A stretch of DNA of 64,000 nt from Deroplatys truncata (GCA_030765065.1 CM060975.1:105234094-105298093); one strand, 5' to 3'. Positions 47,448 through 60,699 are shown, numbered from the stretch's first letter. The notes: generated by a model not told the origin, from the sequence alone. Numbers and translations: made by a program.

Positions 47448-48107
47448 TGCCTGCAGGGAAATTGTATGATTCCACACTGCAAGTGCACTGAGGGAGGAGG
47501 ACATTTTCTTTACACAGGAGACATGTACGTCATACAGGCACTATTTGACCAGATTTGCACAACGTTACATATTTTACAAGATTTATAAAGGATATCAAAC
47601 TGAAATTTTGCAGACATGTAAAAATCTGCTCTGTGAATAACTTCCCATGAGTTTCATGATCCTATTTGAATTATTTTATAAATATATTCCTTTGGTATAA
47701 ATTATAATTATAAGTCAATGTGCATTTCTATTCAGAAACATTTTTTATTGAATATATTAAAGAAATCTTCTTGAAATTTATACACGATATTCATAAAACC
47801 ATCACCAATATACCATAGTAAAATTTGTGTTCTGAAAATTATAAGCCAAGGTAAAAAACTTTTTCTAGGAATTCAAATTCTGATATAAAAAAATTTCATA
47901 AAAGGTTAAATTAACATAGAAAATTTTTTATTGGCCACTAATAAATTTACTACCAGTTGAAGATATGTATGAGCTTAAGCTTCATGCAAAATTTTATACC
48001 TCTAGCTTTGTTTCCTAAAAATGCAAAAAGCTAATTTGCAGAAAACAGCAAAGTTACACAAAGTTTCTGACTCACCAAATTGAATTTCAATTGGAGTATT
48101 TGTACAT
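47448..48107. other. AT-rich spacer or 3' region of second TTAA element
   Basis: No coding motif. The right two-thirds may be the 3' untranslated part of the minus-strand transposase at 48108-49845. A poly-A run at 47156-47170 lies just outside this stretch, in the preceding element's 3' region. Confidence 0.4.
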
Positions 48108-49845
48108 TCAAGCACCATAGTCATCCTGATCTAGCTGCTTAATGTCTTCTTTCCACTTTTTAATGCTTCTCTTTCCAAGGCTGGCTGCTTGCTCACCTGT
48201 AGGACATCTTTTTCAGCTTCATTCACTCGCTGCTGATCAACTTTCCTCAGTGCTGTCACCATGTTAGTACCAGTTTTATTCCAAGCTGCTTTACAACTTG
48301 TGACCTGCTGTTAACTCCATTATTAAAGCAAATAGTTGCATTCATTACACCTATTTTTAATGTTGTCAAGCCTACGAAGACATTTTTGGGGATATGTTCC
48401 CATATGCAGTTGTTGGAGCTTTCATTGGGGTTTTGATACACCCATGTAAACATTTTGACAGCAGACTTGGATTAACAAGATCCCTGTAAATGGGTTTTAT
48501 AGCTTCCATTATAGAGATTGGAAAAGGATGTTTGTGGCTGTATTCTTTTCCATATTCCTTGGCAACATTATATTTGCATCACGAGTCATTGCCTTTAGGA
48601 CAAAGTTCATGTTGAGGAGCACCATCTGTAGAAATTTGATGGAACAATGTAGACCACATTGCTTTTTTCATTTCATCAATTCTTTGAACATTTCTTCTAA
48701 TAGCTAATCCATAATAACTTGTAAAGTCATTTATTACCTTTTTTGTTGGTTGCCCTGGTCCACTAATTCCCTTACCATCTGATAGTTTTTTGCCACTCAA
48801 GTCTTTGCACAACTTCCTTAGTCTAGAGCCCTTTCTAAACTCTATTTTTTCTATATTTACATTCATATAAGGTCTATCCTGTACAACTTTAAAATATCCT
48901 TTGGAATCCCCAACCTCTAAGTATCTAACATACTTCAAATCATGAGCAGCCTCTGACGATGAAAATATTCAGCACTCCCTCACACTCCATTTCCCCACTA
49001 TAACCTTCAAAAGTTTTTACACATTGGTGCTCAGCCTTATAAATGCCACAGCCATAACAATATTTGGACATACATTCAATGTCTATGACTTTTCCTGTGC
49101 CCAATGCAGCTGCAGCTGCAGTTACAACTCTATTCATTGAGCTGTATCCCCTCGTTTGTCAACTTCCGTCAAAGGCAGCAACTATGTTGTGGCTTTCATT
49201 TTGTAATCTTGCTTCATCAGGTGCTTTTATCATTGATTTTTCACTAACAATACTACGTGCCTCATGCAATATATTATTATACCCATCAAATCTCACTGGA
49301 GGTGGTGGCAGATCCATCATAGAACATAATGTGGCTGCTAGTTTTCTACCTTTACCCATGTAACGCATGACATAAGCAAAACGAATGTTTGTGTCATAAT
49401 ACTTGCTCTTTGACTTTTCTTATGTCATACAGCATACAGCTTTTCAGAGCTTTACAGACACAACATACTAATTTCAACTGCATACCAAACACTTTCTACT
49501 ATTTATATTCTCAAAATATCAACACTACTTTCACTGTCACAGTATTTGCACTTCATCGTACTCTTTATAAAATTAGACAGAAGACAAGTATTTATAAAAC
49601 TGTTGCCGTCGTTCAAGATAAGTATTTATAATAATGTTTCAGTCGTTATTTACACTGTTTAGATCATTGCTGTCACTTACTTCCTGATCAAGATAAATTT
49701 GTTTCATTTTTGAAGCACCCGGTGGAGTTGACCTAACCTCTTTTGTCGCACATGCTTCTGTTATCACATGTTTTTAACCCGAAGAGTTAATATGTTTATT
49801 TCTTCGGAACTTTCGCGTACTGTTTAATGCCTTTGCTCTCGGCAT
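48108..49845 (-). pseudogene. Mutator-like-domain (PF20700-like) transposase, copy 2, broken
   Basis: Minus strand, diverged from copy 1. The start at 49845-49843 gives MPRAKALNSTRKFRRNKHIN, then a stop. A CKYCDSES...VCCVC zinc-finger-like region lies near 49560-49450. MGKGRKLAATLCSMMDLPPP begins at 49359, then VRFDGYNNILHEARSIVSEK and NIVAAFDGS-stop-QTRGYSSMNRV (first catalytic region, about 49160). ALGTGKVIDIECMSKYCYGC and FEGYSGEMECEGVLNIF end near 48962. The clean frame 48938-48579 has RLRKLCKDLSGKKLSDGKGI and INDFTSYYGLAIRRNVQRID with TDGAPQHELCPKGNDS. SKCLHG (about 48480), NPNESSNNCIWEHIPKNVFV and ATICFNNGVNSRSQVVKQLG follow, ending DIKQLDQDDYGA with a stop at 48110-48108. About 550 codons. 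It has fewer lesions than copy 1. Confidence 0.85.
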
Positions 49846-50186
49846 GATTAATTACAAGAAAAGAAATAGCCCCCACCAAAAAGCTAAGAAACTACGAACT
49901 TCGCGCTTGTAAACAAATAATACCATGCAAACAAATGAAGCTCTTGAGCAGCCATAGAGTAACTAACAGTTAACACGCGGGCAGTTGCATGCAGGTTAAC
50001 CACAGCATACTGATAAGGAAAACAAACTTTACCGCAAGTCAGAAAGCCATCCTAGCAGAAAAGTTACTGCATTTTCAATTTTCACTCCAAATTGGTGAAT
50101 TAAATGGGCGTGACTAATGCATAGCCATATTTATAAGCCCGATTTAAATATCCTTAGAGGTCATATAAGATTGTACTTTACGAAAT
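49846..50186. other. 5' region of second TTAA element
   Basis: Upstream of the minus-strand start. Contains gactaatgcatag (50111), similar to gcattagtgac near the right end of the first TTAA element. The element's outer end may be the cccc|TTAA at 50535-50542 beyond the nested SINE; the match to the other TIR is weak. Confidence 0.4.
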
Positions 50187-50480
50187 TAAATTAAATTGAG
50201 TTTTATTTATGGACGCTATTTAACTGCTGTGGTCCTTAGTGTCCCTGCTATACTGGGCGTGAAAGAACGGTAATTTTGCTCAGAGGCTTCTATATCAGGC
50301 TTGAGGTTCTTTTACGTGCCGTAAATCTACGACACGGGACCGCCGACTTAATTTCCTCCCGAAAGAAGCCATGCTAAGGATTTTTATGCCCGAAAGAATT
50401 CATCGCCCTCCGCCGGGTTTGAACCCGCGTCCTCGGGAACTAGGGTCTAGCATGGTAACCGTTACACCACGGAGGACGAC
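50187..50480 (-). repeat. LINE-tail SINE, copy 3
   Basis: Same family as copies 1 and 2, on the minus strand. tRNA-like head near 50480 (cgtggtgtaacggttaccat), B box cgggttcaaaccc (about 50420), and LINE-homologous tail starting ttaaattgagttttatttat. A possible short duplication ttgtac lies at 50171 and 50481. It sits in the presumed 5' region of the second TTAA element. Confidence 0.9.
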
Positions 50481-50542
50481 TTGTACGAGCCAAAACTGAA
50501 ATTTCGATTTTTTTATAACATTTTGACGTGCATGCCCCTTAA

Positions 50543-50772
50543 GGAAAATTGGCATTACAACTTGTTCCTGTAGATTTACAGTTAACTGCATGCGCATTCC
50601 TTACTATTTCGTACAAGACAAAGAACATCAAGAATGTAGCTGCTGTATTTTAAAACGTTGTCACAAAAAGAACAAATGAAGAACGAAAATACACGTGTTT
50701 AATTTGTATAGCTCCCTTTAACTTCTATGGTCATAAAAGGAACTTTAGATCTGAGAAACAATCGATGTTTTT
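50543..50772. other. Short unassigned spacer
   Basis: Nothing recognised. Confidence 0.3.
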
Positions 50773-53378
50773 TTTTACTTTCTCTACTACGTATAGTAAG
50801 TAGGGGAAGTATTGCATTCCACCCAAAAATTCGATACCAAGATTTCACCGGAAATACATGTTTTGAGACCTCCTGAATCAAAAAAAAATCTGTGTTACAC
50901 TCACATGACTTTCTCTACTCTTGTACAATCTATTTTTACAAACGCCTATTCTCCATATGCTTCATATTAATCGAGATATCGAGATGTCAATCTTATTTGT
51001 AATTTTCTTGTAGATGCAAGGGGAATATGGTAGCTTTTAAGCGATAGTCAAATATTTTATCGCTGGTTGCTATGTGGCGCATTCCATTCTCTTTGCATGT
51101 CCAGGACATAAAAAAATGAATAACGAATTTGAGAAAAAGTATAAGTATTGGAAAATTTAAGGAAATAACAAGCAATATCTCGAAAACGGTTCACTCAACA
51201 AAAAAAAATGTATATGATATAAGTTGTGTATTTTAACGCGATCTACATTTTTTGTGTAGTAAAATTTTGTCTATCTCTTATGGTTTACCAGTTATGCAAA
51301 AGTCGTTCATAATGAAGAATACTTTTGGAGACATTCCCAGAAATTTCGAGATATACATTTCATTTCTCATGACATTATCTTAAACATATGATATTTTCAT
51401 CAAAATCGTTAGAGCCATTTTTGAGAAAATTAAAATTTTCGAAAAATGTTCCATGTAAAGGGTAGTCTGGGGTGGGAGGATTTTCTTGAAAATCTTCGTG
51501 TCGCATCTCTGGAAGATACTGAACGTAAATACCAAGTTTGGTGTTTATCCGACTGTTAGTTTTTGAGTTATGCTGTTCACAGACACACACACAGACACAC
51601 ACACACACATACACACAGACACACACACACAGACACACACACGGACATGTTTCCAAAAATGCTTTTTTTGGATTCAGGAGGTCTCAAAACATGTATTTCC
51701 GGTGAAATCTCGGTATCGAATTTTTGGGTGGAATGCAATACTTCCCCTACTTACTATACGTAGTAGAGAAAGTAAAAAGCATTTTTGGAAACATGTCCGT
51801 GTGTGTGTCTGTGAACAGCATAACTCAAAAACTAACAGTCGGATAAACACCAAACTTGGTATTTACGTTCAGTATCTTCCAGAGATGCGACACGAAGATT
51901 TTCAAGAAAATCCCCCCACCCCAGACTACCCTTTACATGGAACATTTTTCGAAAATTTTAATTTTCTCAAAAATGGCTCTAACGATTTTGATGAAAATAT
52001 CATATGTTTAACATAATGTCATGAGAAATGAAATGTATATCTCGAAATTTCTGGGAATGTCTCCAAAAGTATTCTTCATTGTGAACGACTTTTCCATAAC
52101 TGGTAAACCATAAGAGATAGACAAAATTTTACTACACACAAAATGTAGATCGCGTTAAAATACACAACTTATATCATATACATTTTTTTGTTGAGTGAAC
52201 CGTTTTCGAGATATTGCTTGTTATTTCCTTAAATTTTCCAATACTTATACTTTTTCTCAAATTCGTTATTCATTTTTACTTTCTCTACTACGTATAGTAA
52301 GTAGGGGAAGTATTGCATTCCACCCAAAAATTCGATACCGAGATTTCACCGGAAATATATGTTTTGAGACCCGCTGAATCCAAAAAAAGCATTTTTGGAA
52401 ACATGTCCGTGTGTGTGTCTGTGTGTGTGTGTCTGTGTGTGTGTCTGTGAACAGCATAACTCAAAAACGAACAGTCGGATAAACACCAAACTTGGTATTT
52501 AGGTTCAGTGTCTTCCAGAGATGCGACACGAAGGTTTTCAAGAAAATCCCCCCACCCCAGACTACCCTTTACATGGAAGATTTTTCGAAAATTTTAATTT
52601 TCTCAAAAATGGCTCTAACGATTTTGATGAAAATATCATATGTTTAAGATAATGTCATGCGAAATGAAATGTATATCTCGAATTTTCTGGGAATGTCTCC
52701 AAAAGTATTCTTCATTGTGAACGACTTTTGCATAACTGGTAAACCATAAGAGATAGACAAACTTTTACTACACAAAAAATGTAGATCGCGTTAAAATACA
52801 CAACTTATGTCATATACATTTCTTTTGTTGAGTGAACCGTTTTCGAGATATTGCTTGTTATTTCCTTAAATTTTCCAATACTTATACTTTTTCTCAAATG
52901 CGTTATTCATTTTTTTATGTCCTGGACATGCAAAGAGAATGGAATGCGCCACATAGCAACCAACGTTAAAATATTTGACTATCGCTTAAAATCTAGCATA
53001 TTCCCCTTGCATCTACATGTACATTACCAATAAGATTGACATCTCGATATCTCGATTAACATGAAGCATATGGAGAATAGCTGTTTGTAAAATTAGATTG
53101 TACAAGAGTAGAGAAAGTCATGTGAGTGTAACACATCAGATTTTTTTATGTCCTGGACATGCAAAGAGAATGGAATGCGCCACATAGCAACCAGCGATAA
53201 AATATTTGACTATCGCTTAAAAGCTACCATATTCCCCTTGCATCTACAAGAAAATTACCAATAAGATTGACATCTTGATATCTCGATTAATATGAAGCAT
53301 ATGGAGAATAGGCGTTTGTAAAAATAGATTGTACAAGAGTAGAGAAAGTCATGTGAGTGTAACACATCAGATTTTTAA
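50773..53378. repeat. ABC-family cluster with long inverted repeat
   Basis: Map (prime = reverse): A 50776-50880; C' 50885-51115; B' 51116-51660; A' 51662-51775; B 51778-52273; A 52276-52385; B 52386-52910; C 52911-53145; C 53146-53378. B' and B are about 0.5 kb each, face one another across the 115-bp A' and are nearly identical, giving a strong potential foldback. Junctions are in T or A runs. Copies are among the least diverged in the window. Confidence 0.94.
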
Positions 53379-53605
53379 GTTTAACGTCCCTTAAACGGGT
53401 AGGTCATATCGGACAATGAATGAAACAGCTAAAATGATGTTCAAATGAGCCCGGGGTCCATAAAGATTAGAATTATCCGACTTCACCTTTTCAAAATAAG
53501 GCGAAAAATCTTACTGGATAAATCGCCCTAACAGAGGTTCAACCCGGGACCTTCTGAATGAGAAGCAAACACGCTACCCCCACACCATAGAGGGAATATC
53601 TCGTT
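53379..53605 (-). repeat. tRNA-derived SINE, aagtttaacg family
   Basis: Minus strand: head at the right (ctctatggtgtgggggtagc, A box), B box cccgggttgaacctc (about 53545), tail toward the left ending aagtttaacgtcccttaa. It abuts the end of the ABC cluster. The same tail recurs at 57121. Confidence 0.8.
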
Positions 53606-53749
53606 GAATTTGTATGTTTTCTTAACGTTTAAATTGAAATATTACATTTTCATTGCAAAGATAAATTTCAATTTATATAAATATATTCAAAGATAAATTA
53701 TTATCTCAATAGCTCTTGCTATTAAAAACCGTCGCATAAACTCCCACGC

Positions 53750-53875
53750 TCATACTTACAGATTTCGCGGAGGACAGGGAATGTTTCTGGTTAAAAAAGA
53801 CTTCCGCCACAGCCGGATATCGAATCTGGGGCTTCTGGGTTGAGAAGCCAGAACGCTGACAGAAGCGTTCTTGAG
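53750..53875 (-). repeat. SINE fragment, same family as 63.8 kb
   Basis: Blocks gactt-ccgccacagccggata and tcgaatctggggcttctg match the SINE at 63721-63902 (cccaccgcagccgggaattg...). B box in reverse near 53818. Truncated. Confidence 0.6.
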
Positions 53876-54044
53876 TTATTTTCCTACGTTATTCATATTC
53901 ATGCGCATTGACGAATAATAACAATATGACTTTATTTAGTGTGCCATCGATGCTAGCAGCTACCAGAATCGTATACACATAGGAATTCCGTCAGTAAGTA
54001 TACCAACATGAGTTTGTCCCATTTAAGCACACCTAAATCTTATT

Positions 54045-54122
54045 TTCCTGAGTCGGATCGAACCCACTGGTTATCGGGATGCAGAAAGCCAGTGCTCAAT
54101 CAATTGCGTCACCGCACCGACT
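54045..54122 (-). repeat. tRNA-like SINE head, degenerate
   Basis: In reverse, gcggtgacgcaattgattga with a B box gtgggttcgatcc (about 54056-54068). No body recognised. Confidence 0.5.
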
Positions 54123-54439
54123 TTTTAACCTAGGTTATATTTTCTTATTGCTTTCATTAATCTTTTTAAACCTTCACAAACGTCACCGATCGAACAGACA
54201 AAGTAAGGTAGCAAATTATCCCATACTTTCCGGGAAATTCCGTAATTCAACATTTATTCAGATCGAAAATCCAGGTCCTGTATTTTGTAGCATGTATCCC
54301 GTATTTCTCGTTTAAATTTCTCGTATTTCTCGTCTAACTTTTGTTTTGTAGTGGAACTTACATAGTTTTAAATTAAATTAACATGTTCCAAGAACCTGAG
54401 TCTAACTGAAGTAAACTTTAAGAATTTCTACTTGAGCTT

Positions 54440-54750
54440 CTTTGCATATTTAATTCTTCAGATTTGCCTCAGAATCTTGGATGCCCTTCACTTTAAGATC
54501 AGAGCTTCAGTTTCAACAACTTCAAAACGTTCTTAAGTGTATTCAATGCCAGATTTTATATCCCATGGAGGGAATGCATCAGAAACATGGGTCAAGTGCG
54601 CTGAAAAAAAAAGAAATGTGTATAAATAACTTGTTTAAGATAGTTGGATTTGTTCTTAGTGTGCCAAGATCAAATGCAGATACATTCTTCTAATGAACAA
54701 TAAGTGGACTGTGAAACATAACAGAAGCAGAGCAGATCTCAGGTGACTGT
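54440..54750 (+). pseudogene. hAT-type transposase C-terminal relic, second copy
   Basis: The frame from 54481 reads LRSELQFQQLQNVLKCIQCQ and ends INNLFKIVGFVLSVPRSNAD. A slip then gives ILLMNNKWTVKHNRSRADLR (about 54682-54742). Together these match the hAT dimerisation end, in which a hydrophobic FVLS-P-SNA block is followed by VERVFSLMNNKWTDERNRL. The ER-F residues fall at the frame slip. The catalytic region upstream is absent or unrecognisable. This is a different family from the relic at 21.8-22.2 kb. Confidence 0.65.
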
Positions 54751-55162
54751 AAATTTATTTATTCATGTAAAGGCTGTTTTAATTTTTGTAAAAACACATA
54801 AAGAGATACAGAAAGAAGACTGATTCTGTTGATAAGTGCAAACTGTGATATATTGATGTTAAGATGGCAGAATATAATGTAATTTATTTACAGTAATAAA
54901 TTTGTGAAGCAATAAAGAAATGTTTGATAACAAAATGTCTAATTACAGAATGCGTTAAAGTGTTTATCTATCCCTTATTTTCATTTCTGAAAATTAGCAA
55001 CCCTAGGACGAAGATCGGAGAAAATTATTTTTTACAACCTCCTGAACCCCCGGAATGTTTAAAGTGCCATGCAACCTGTAATTCTCGTAAACAGTTCAAC
55101 TTTGAACAATTGATCCGGATTCCTAAAGCAATTTTAGTATTAATTGTAATAAGGTCGCTTTC

Positions 55163-55245
55163 TGTTTACTTTCTCTAAGAGGAAGTATTGCATTCCACAC
55201 AAAAATTCGATATCGAGTTTTCACCAATATATGTTTTGAGGTGTG

Positions 55246-55291
<46 letters not shown>

Positions 55292-56530
55292 GTCCCCGTC
55301 CGTTTCTGTCCATCTTTCTGTCTGTGAATAGCATTACTCAGAAATGAAAAGTCGGATAAGTACCTACAACATTTTGTATTTAAGTTCAGCATCTTCCAAG
55401 GACGCGACACAAAGATTTTGAAGAAAATTTGACACCAAACTAGAGTTTACATGGAATTTTTCACCTTACTTCTTATTTTCTCAAAAGTGGTTCCAACGAA
55501 TTTGATAAAAATATATGTTTAAGATATTTACATGACTAATTCAATTTATAGGTACATTCAATTCTCTGGACATAGCCTGTGAAGTCCTGTTTATTCGGAA
55601 GGAGTTTTGTATAAGTTTGTTTAACTGGTAAACTTTAAGAGATACACAAAAACGTACTGTACAAAAAATGTAAAACCTCAAAACACGTAATTTATTAAAC
55701 AGTATTTTGTGTGTGTGTGTGTGTGTGTGCGCGCGCGCTACAATGGCCATTTCGGAAATGTCCGTTATTATTGCTTTGAATTTTGTCCTTATTCTATGGT
55801 GGACACACGATACTACTTGCGGAGTATTCCGAAGATGCCACTTGCTCCATCTCGCTGAGCTTGATTCATTTGTCTTCACAACTGCAGGGCTGCCAACATA
55901 TGACTAACAAACATCGCCATTCTTTCACGGATAACGGATACTCCTTGCATGTCTTTATTCGCAGTAATATACGTAACATTAATTTCCCTTTATTTTTTTA
56001 TAAGTAGAGGAGGGAAGCACTATCGACAATATTGCGAAGCTTTTTGTCGTTACGCCAGAATTTTACTATAAAAGAAAGAATCCTTAAAAGGGTGGGTGGA
56101 TCACAGGCTCTGGAAGTGTCAAACATTACAAAACACAACTCTAAGGTAATCTATCTAATCGTTTTGCTTTTTTTAACACTATTTATAACATGCGTCTACA
56201 TACGATGGTTTTACCGAATTTTTCAAGACTATAATTTTTCCAAGTGCTGTCACTATCAGTTCTTTCCTGCTGTGTCATTGAAACAGTATGGAATTTCAAG
56301 GCAAGTATATAGCGATTGTTTTTAAACATCGCATATCGATTCGGTAACTCAATCCCCCTTGTACCTACAACGAAATGCTAATGTAGCTATTTGCAAAGGT
56401 TTGACTTGACGAACATTAAGTAGACAGAAAAAAAACTTTGGTAAGAATATTTTGTAGAAGCCATATGCAAATAAACGAAAACGGATAGAGAAAGTCCTGT
56501 AAATTAAGCACATAAGCTTTTTAACTCTTA
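55163..56530 (+). repeat. Old complete ABC-family copy
   Basis: Diverged forward copy: A-like gtttactttctctaagagga and attgcattccacac (55163-55250), a long TG run (55256-55288), B-like gtgaatagcattactcagaaatg (55323) through gcatcttccaaggacgcgac (55388), a second TG/CG run (55708-55738) and C-like ccccttgtacctacaacgaa (56347), ending gatagagaaagtcctgtaaa and aagcacataagcttttt. Much older than the 51-53 kb copies; extra sequence at 55740-56270 is unassigned. Confidence 0.75.
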
Positions 56531-57120
56531 GCAGTTGAAGTCACACAACTTTAAAAGCAGTCACAAAATGAAGCCTTTAGTATTTCTTCTATTAGTATGT
56601 ATCCAGATTCCGAGAATATGAAACACAGCATGTTAATATTAGGTCATTTTTTCATCTACAAAATATTTAGTTTAAAATGTTACTCAATAGGTGTTGCCAC
56701 GATAATGGAGAAATAAACCACATAATTTATTTTTCAATGGTCACAACACCTAAGGAGAAAACCGCTGAAAAGTGAAAAACGATATTTTGTCGTGAACCGT
56801 TTATTACTTCAGTTTGTAATCTGGTAAACAAAATTCTAACCTATTTTATGGAAAATTGGCGTTTAAAATTATATATAATCGAAAACAAATATTGACATTT
56901 AATCTTCACACATACACGCGCTGTGTTCAGCAGAACTGCTGTGTAAGTAAGTATTTATGCAAATTTTCTTTGCACTTCTGAAGGTTTTAAATGCTTATGT
57001 TTTTCTTAGTTCATCTTTTAATTCTTTTTGTAGAAAACAGAGTTAACGATACCACTGCCTTTTAATATGCGTAGGAAAAGCAAAACTTAAAATTGGCTTC
57101 GAATTTAACCTTGATCATGT
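56531..57120. other. No recognised gene
   Basis: AT-rich. It may contain decayed B-module sequence (for example gtgaaccgtttattactt near 56796), but this is too diverged to delimit. Confidence 0.35.
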
Positions 57121-57290
57121 AAGTTTAACGTCATTTAACCGGCTAGGTCATATTGGATGCTGAATGAGTGAAATGGATTATGTGAAATTATGAGTCAGGG
57201 ATCCATATAAAAGCTTAGAGTCACCCGATATTTAGTACCTCCAGAAAGTATTCGTCTCTGCTTTAAAATACCTAGGAACCTATTAAAGGA
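57121..57290 (-). repeat. SINE tail, aagtttaacg family
   Basis: aagtttaacgtcatttaacc followed by ggctaggtcatattgg matches the tail of the SINE at 53379-53605. The tRNA-like head is missing or degraded. Confidence 0.7.
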
Positions 57291-57849
57291 GAGAAAATTC
57301 CCATCTTTAGTACGTAGAGAAAAAAAGAAAGAAAAAGGATACTGCAATATGGGTATTCTGGGGCTTTTCATGATTTTTAATTTTATTAGTCTTATAATTT
57401 TTGCAAATTACATCGACTTTACAAGCTTTTCAAGTGTGATATTACAAAATTGTTTTACCTTCATTCGTACAGCAAGATTGTTTTGGCGCAATATCCGCAG
57501 TTGCGGTGAAAAAGGTTTTGGTCAAAGCCAGGATCAACGTTTTCACTGAACTTCCTCTTAACTCCTGCTTTTTACGACTTCACAAATTTATTTCTCCGTC
57601 AGTTTAAACATATGTCGCTTACATTGTTAGGAATATCAAAAAAAAAAAAAAATCGACTACATGTATATAAGATAATTTTGTAAACACTATACATGAAAAA
57701 AATGAAAAATTGGCAAAATAGCAAAAATATAAAATTAATAAAGTGCGGGTAAAGCCCAGAACAAGTACATCGCTTGTTTCTTTCTGCATATTAAAATAAT
57801 ACTTTTCTTTCCGTTCTATAATCATTGTTCATTTTCTGAGAATTAGAGA
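57291..57849. other. No recognised gene
   Basis: AT-rich spacer with a poly-A run at 57639-57652. Frames of 66-68 codons without motifs. Confidence 0.35.
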
Positions 57850-57945
57850 AAACCTAGGTAACCTACCCCAACCGACATTCGAACTCCTAGCTCTTGAACA
57901 TGAGGTAGAACCCGCTACCTCCATATCACGGAGGTGGGCAACTTC
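57850..57945 (-). repeat. tRNA-like SINE head
   Basis: In reverse, ctccgtgatatggaggtagc (A box) and aggagttcgaatgtcgg (B box, about 57874). Body not recognised. Confidence 0.6.
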
Positions 57946-60699
57946 GATCGTGTTAACTGCTTAAGCTCAGAGAAGAAGATCTGAACCAAATTAAAGACCA
58001 AAATTTTGAGTTATGTTTCAGTTGGCTTTCATATGAGTAAAAGTTACAATATACGGGAGGTTACTAACTGCAATTTTGACATTTTCTCACCATTATGCGA
58101 TAAGTCACTGATTATCGGATTGTTAGGTTCCACTCATGACAGGCAACTCCTCCGCAAATACACACCTGTTAAATGTATTGGAAAGCTTAGTTATATTGTA
58201 TCTGTTACGTTGGTGTCCTGTTTTTATATTCGCAGGTGTTCAAACTTCGCACGCCAACCATTTTGTCACCAACTGATGCACTGATTATATTAGTTATATT
58301 ACATTAATTATATTATTAATATTTTATTAGATTAGCTATAGTTATATTAATTAGGCTAATTATACGAAGATTTAATTATTATCATTATTAGGTTATATTA
58401 TTAATTATTAGGTCTTATTTTTGCAGTTAACCAGAAATTTGAATTGTTTTTGCAAGTTTTGGTGTAAGCGTTGTCTGTTTGAGTGAGGTTTTATTTTTTA
58501 GAGGAAGAAGATCTGAGTAGAAAAAATAATCAAGAAATGTAAATGTTTGGTTTAGGTAAGTACGCCGAAATGATATTAAAACATAATTATAAGTTGTTCT
58601 CCATACTATTACAGTACAGTAATTTACAACGTTTAATAACACACGCATGTTATATAAATTAAATTAGCACAGTTCAGTGCTTAATTTAACACTTACGGTA
58701 CGTCCAGGTTATACGTAATATAATCAGCGTTTATGGCGAGAAAGATAACCAAACCTTTGCACCGAAGAAAATAATATTGCAGAGTAGTAGGTATAATTGA
58801 TATGACAATGGGTCATAACGCTAGCAGAAAACTGAAATAGTGCGTCTTTTGTAAATAGACTGTCTGGTAATTTCTCTGATTATCCTATCTAGTATCTCAA
58901 GTTACAACGTTGAGTGCCCTGACAATGCAGCATCAGCCATCTTTGTTTTGAGTTATGCTGCCTTCTCTATAGTTTGGTACTGGCGAAACTTCCTTACCTG
59001 ATATGCAAAAAAAGGTGTTGTTTAAGAAAAACACAAATACAAAAGGAATCAATAGCTTCCTTAAGAAGAAGATGCTGATTGCCTACACGTTTAATATGAT
59101 TTTTACATAAATGAAAGAAAACAATAGTGAGCGAGCAAGCAAGCACGAAACCTATTAGCAATTGATTTAGCGGAAAAATAATAATAGGCGAGATATGCGT
59201 GCTCTACAGATGGCATGCAATTAACAGCCCACGACAACGTAACTAACTGTAGTTCTCTGTTTGACTAATGAGTATTTATAAGCTTCGGTTCCGAATATAC
59301 AGAAGTAAATCTGCTGTACACGTGTGATATTCATTGAAATCACTTTAAAACGGTAGTAACTTGTTAACAAAGTCTGGAGCACTTTACGCTGTCTGTTGGT
59401 ACCCCCGCATAAGCAACTTTAATACTGACGATCGCGGCAAAGTGCGCTCCAGTGTCCAGTGCGGATACGAATGAAATATTCCAGACAAGACGCTTTAAGC
59501 ATTGTGAAGGTAGCGTCTCGTAGCGTATTCATGACAAGTGACGTCCATCATGTTGCAGGATTCTTCTGAGGTTTGTCCCTCAACGTCCATTATGTAATGG
59601 AGATGAGTAATGCACTAAGTCAATAAAATATACAAAACGTCATATCTTATTAACACGAAATAATTCAGCTCTGGATAAAAAAACAATACCTAAAAAATTT
59701 GCTAACATATTGCTGATAGCGCCAAATAGCTTAAAATAGTTTTGCTACAAGTGTATTAGACGGCTTATACATTTTTAAGCTCATTGATGTCCTATAAAAT
59801 AATTGTTTCTAATTTCTTTAAATACTGGGGCAATTGCCTATTGTTTAAGACTGTATGCACATTTATTTACAATTACGTGCTTTTTATGTGAAATAATTTG
59901 CTCTGATCTAGCATTTATATAATAAATTGCAGTTCACATGAAAAGCCTCTTTCCACCGTCTAGGGGTCCACCACGAAAGGATTCAAATTTCAATGAATTA
60001 AGAGTAAAATAACAAAATATTTTCTTAGCAAGGCTTTCAAATTGGGACAGTTTCTTTCTTATATACCTAACATATGTGTAAACAGCATTCAACCTTTTAT
60101 AGCACAACACGATTTTGTTGGTAATTAAATCATAAGAAACAAAACGTACATTTTTAATCCGTTAACTTCAAAGGAAATTCTATCTGAAAAAAATAAAACA
60201 CACACACCGAATATTTCGGAAACGAATAATACTACAAAATAATTTCGTGCCATAAATGTGCATTTTAATAGTTATACATTTTTCATTTAGTAATTATTTT
60301 GTCTATCTCTTGTGCCTTCTCAGTTAAAAGAGAATGAAGTTCCTTTCTTTGGCTGTTTGCAGAAAAGTCGTGATATAAGTTATTTGTCATAACCGTATTT
60401 CAAGCATTTGTGGGCTAAATTAAAAAAATCGTTAAGTGCAGTTTATTTAGTTTTGAGAAAAACACATTTTAAATGTCTTCTTTACCCTAAAAACCGGAAT
60501 AAAATGTTATAATACAGTGATCAATAGCTAATATGATCTATAAAATATTAAGTCGTAATTGTACTATCAAATGTTTATTTTTTGCCGCACATTTTTTAAA
60601 AAAATGGTCAAAATATTAGTGTACTTAATTGTTTTTTTGCAGACAATATTCACACATAGAAAGAACATGAATCTATGATAATGATTCCACACATGCAGT
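57946..60699. other. Long AT-rich stretch without recognised genes
   Basis: 58290-58410 is a low-complexity atta/ttaatt run. 60200-60480 contains possible remnants of a reverse ABC B module (tttgtctatctcttgtgcct near 60299 and cagaaaagtcgtgatataag near 60360), old and weak. Nothing else recognised on either strand. Confidence 0.45.
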
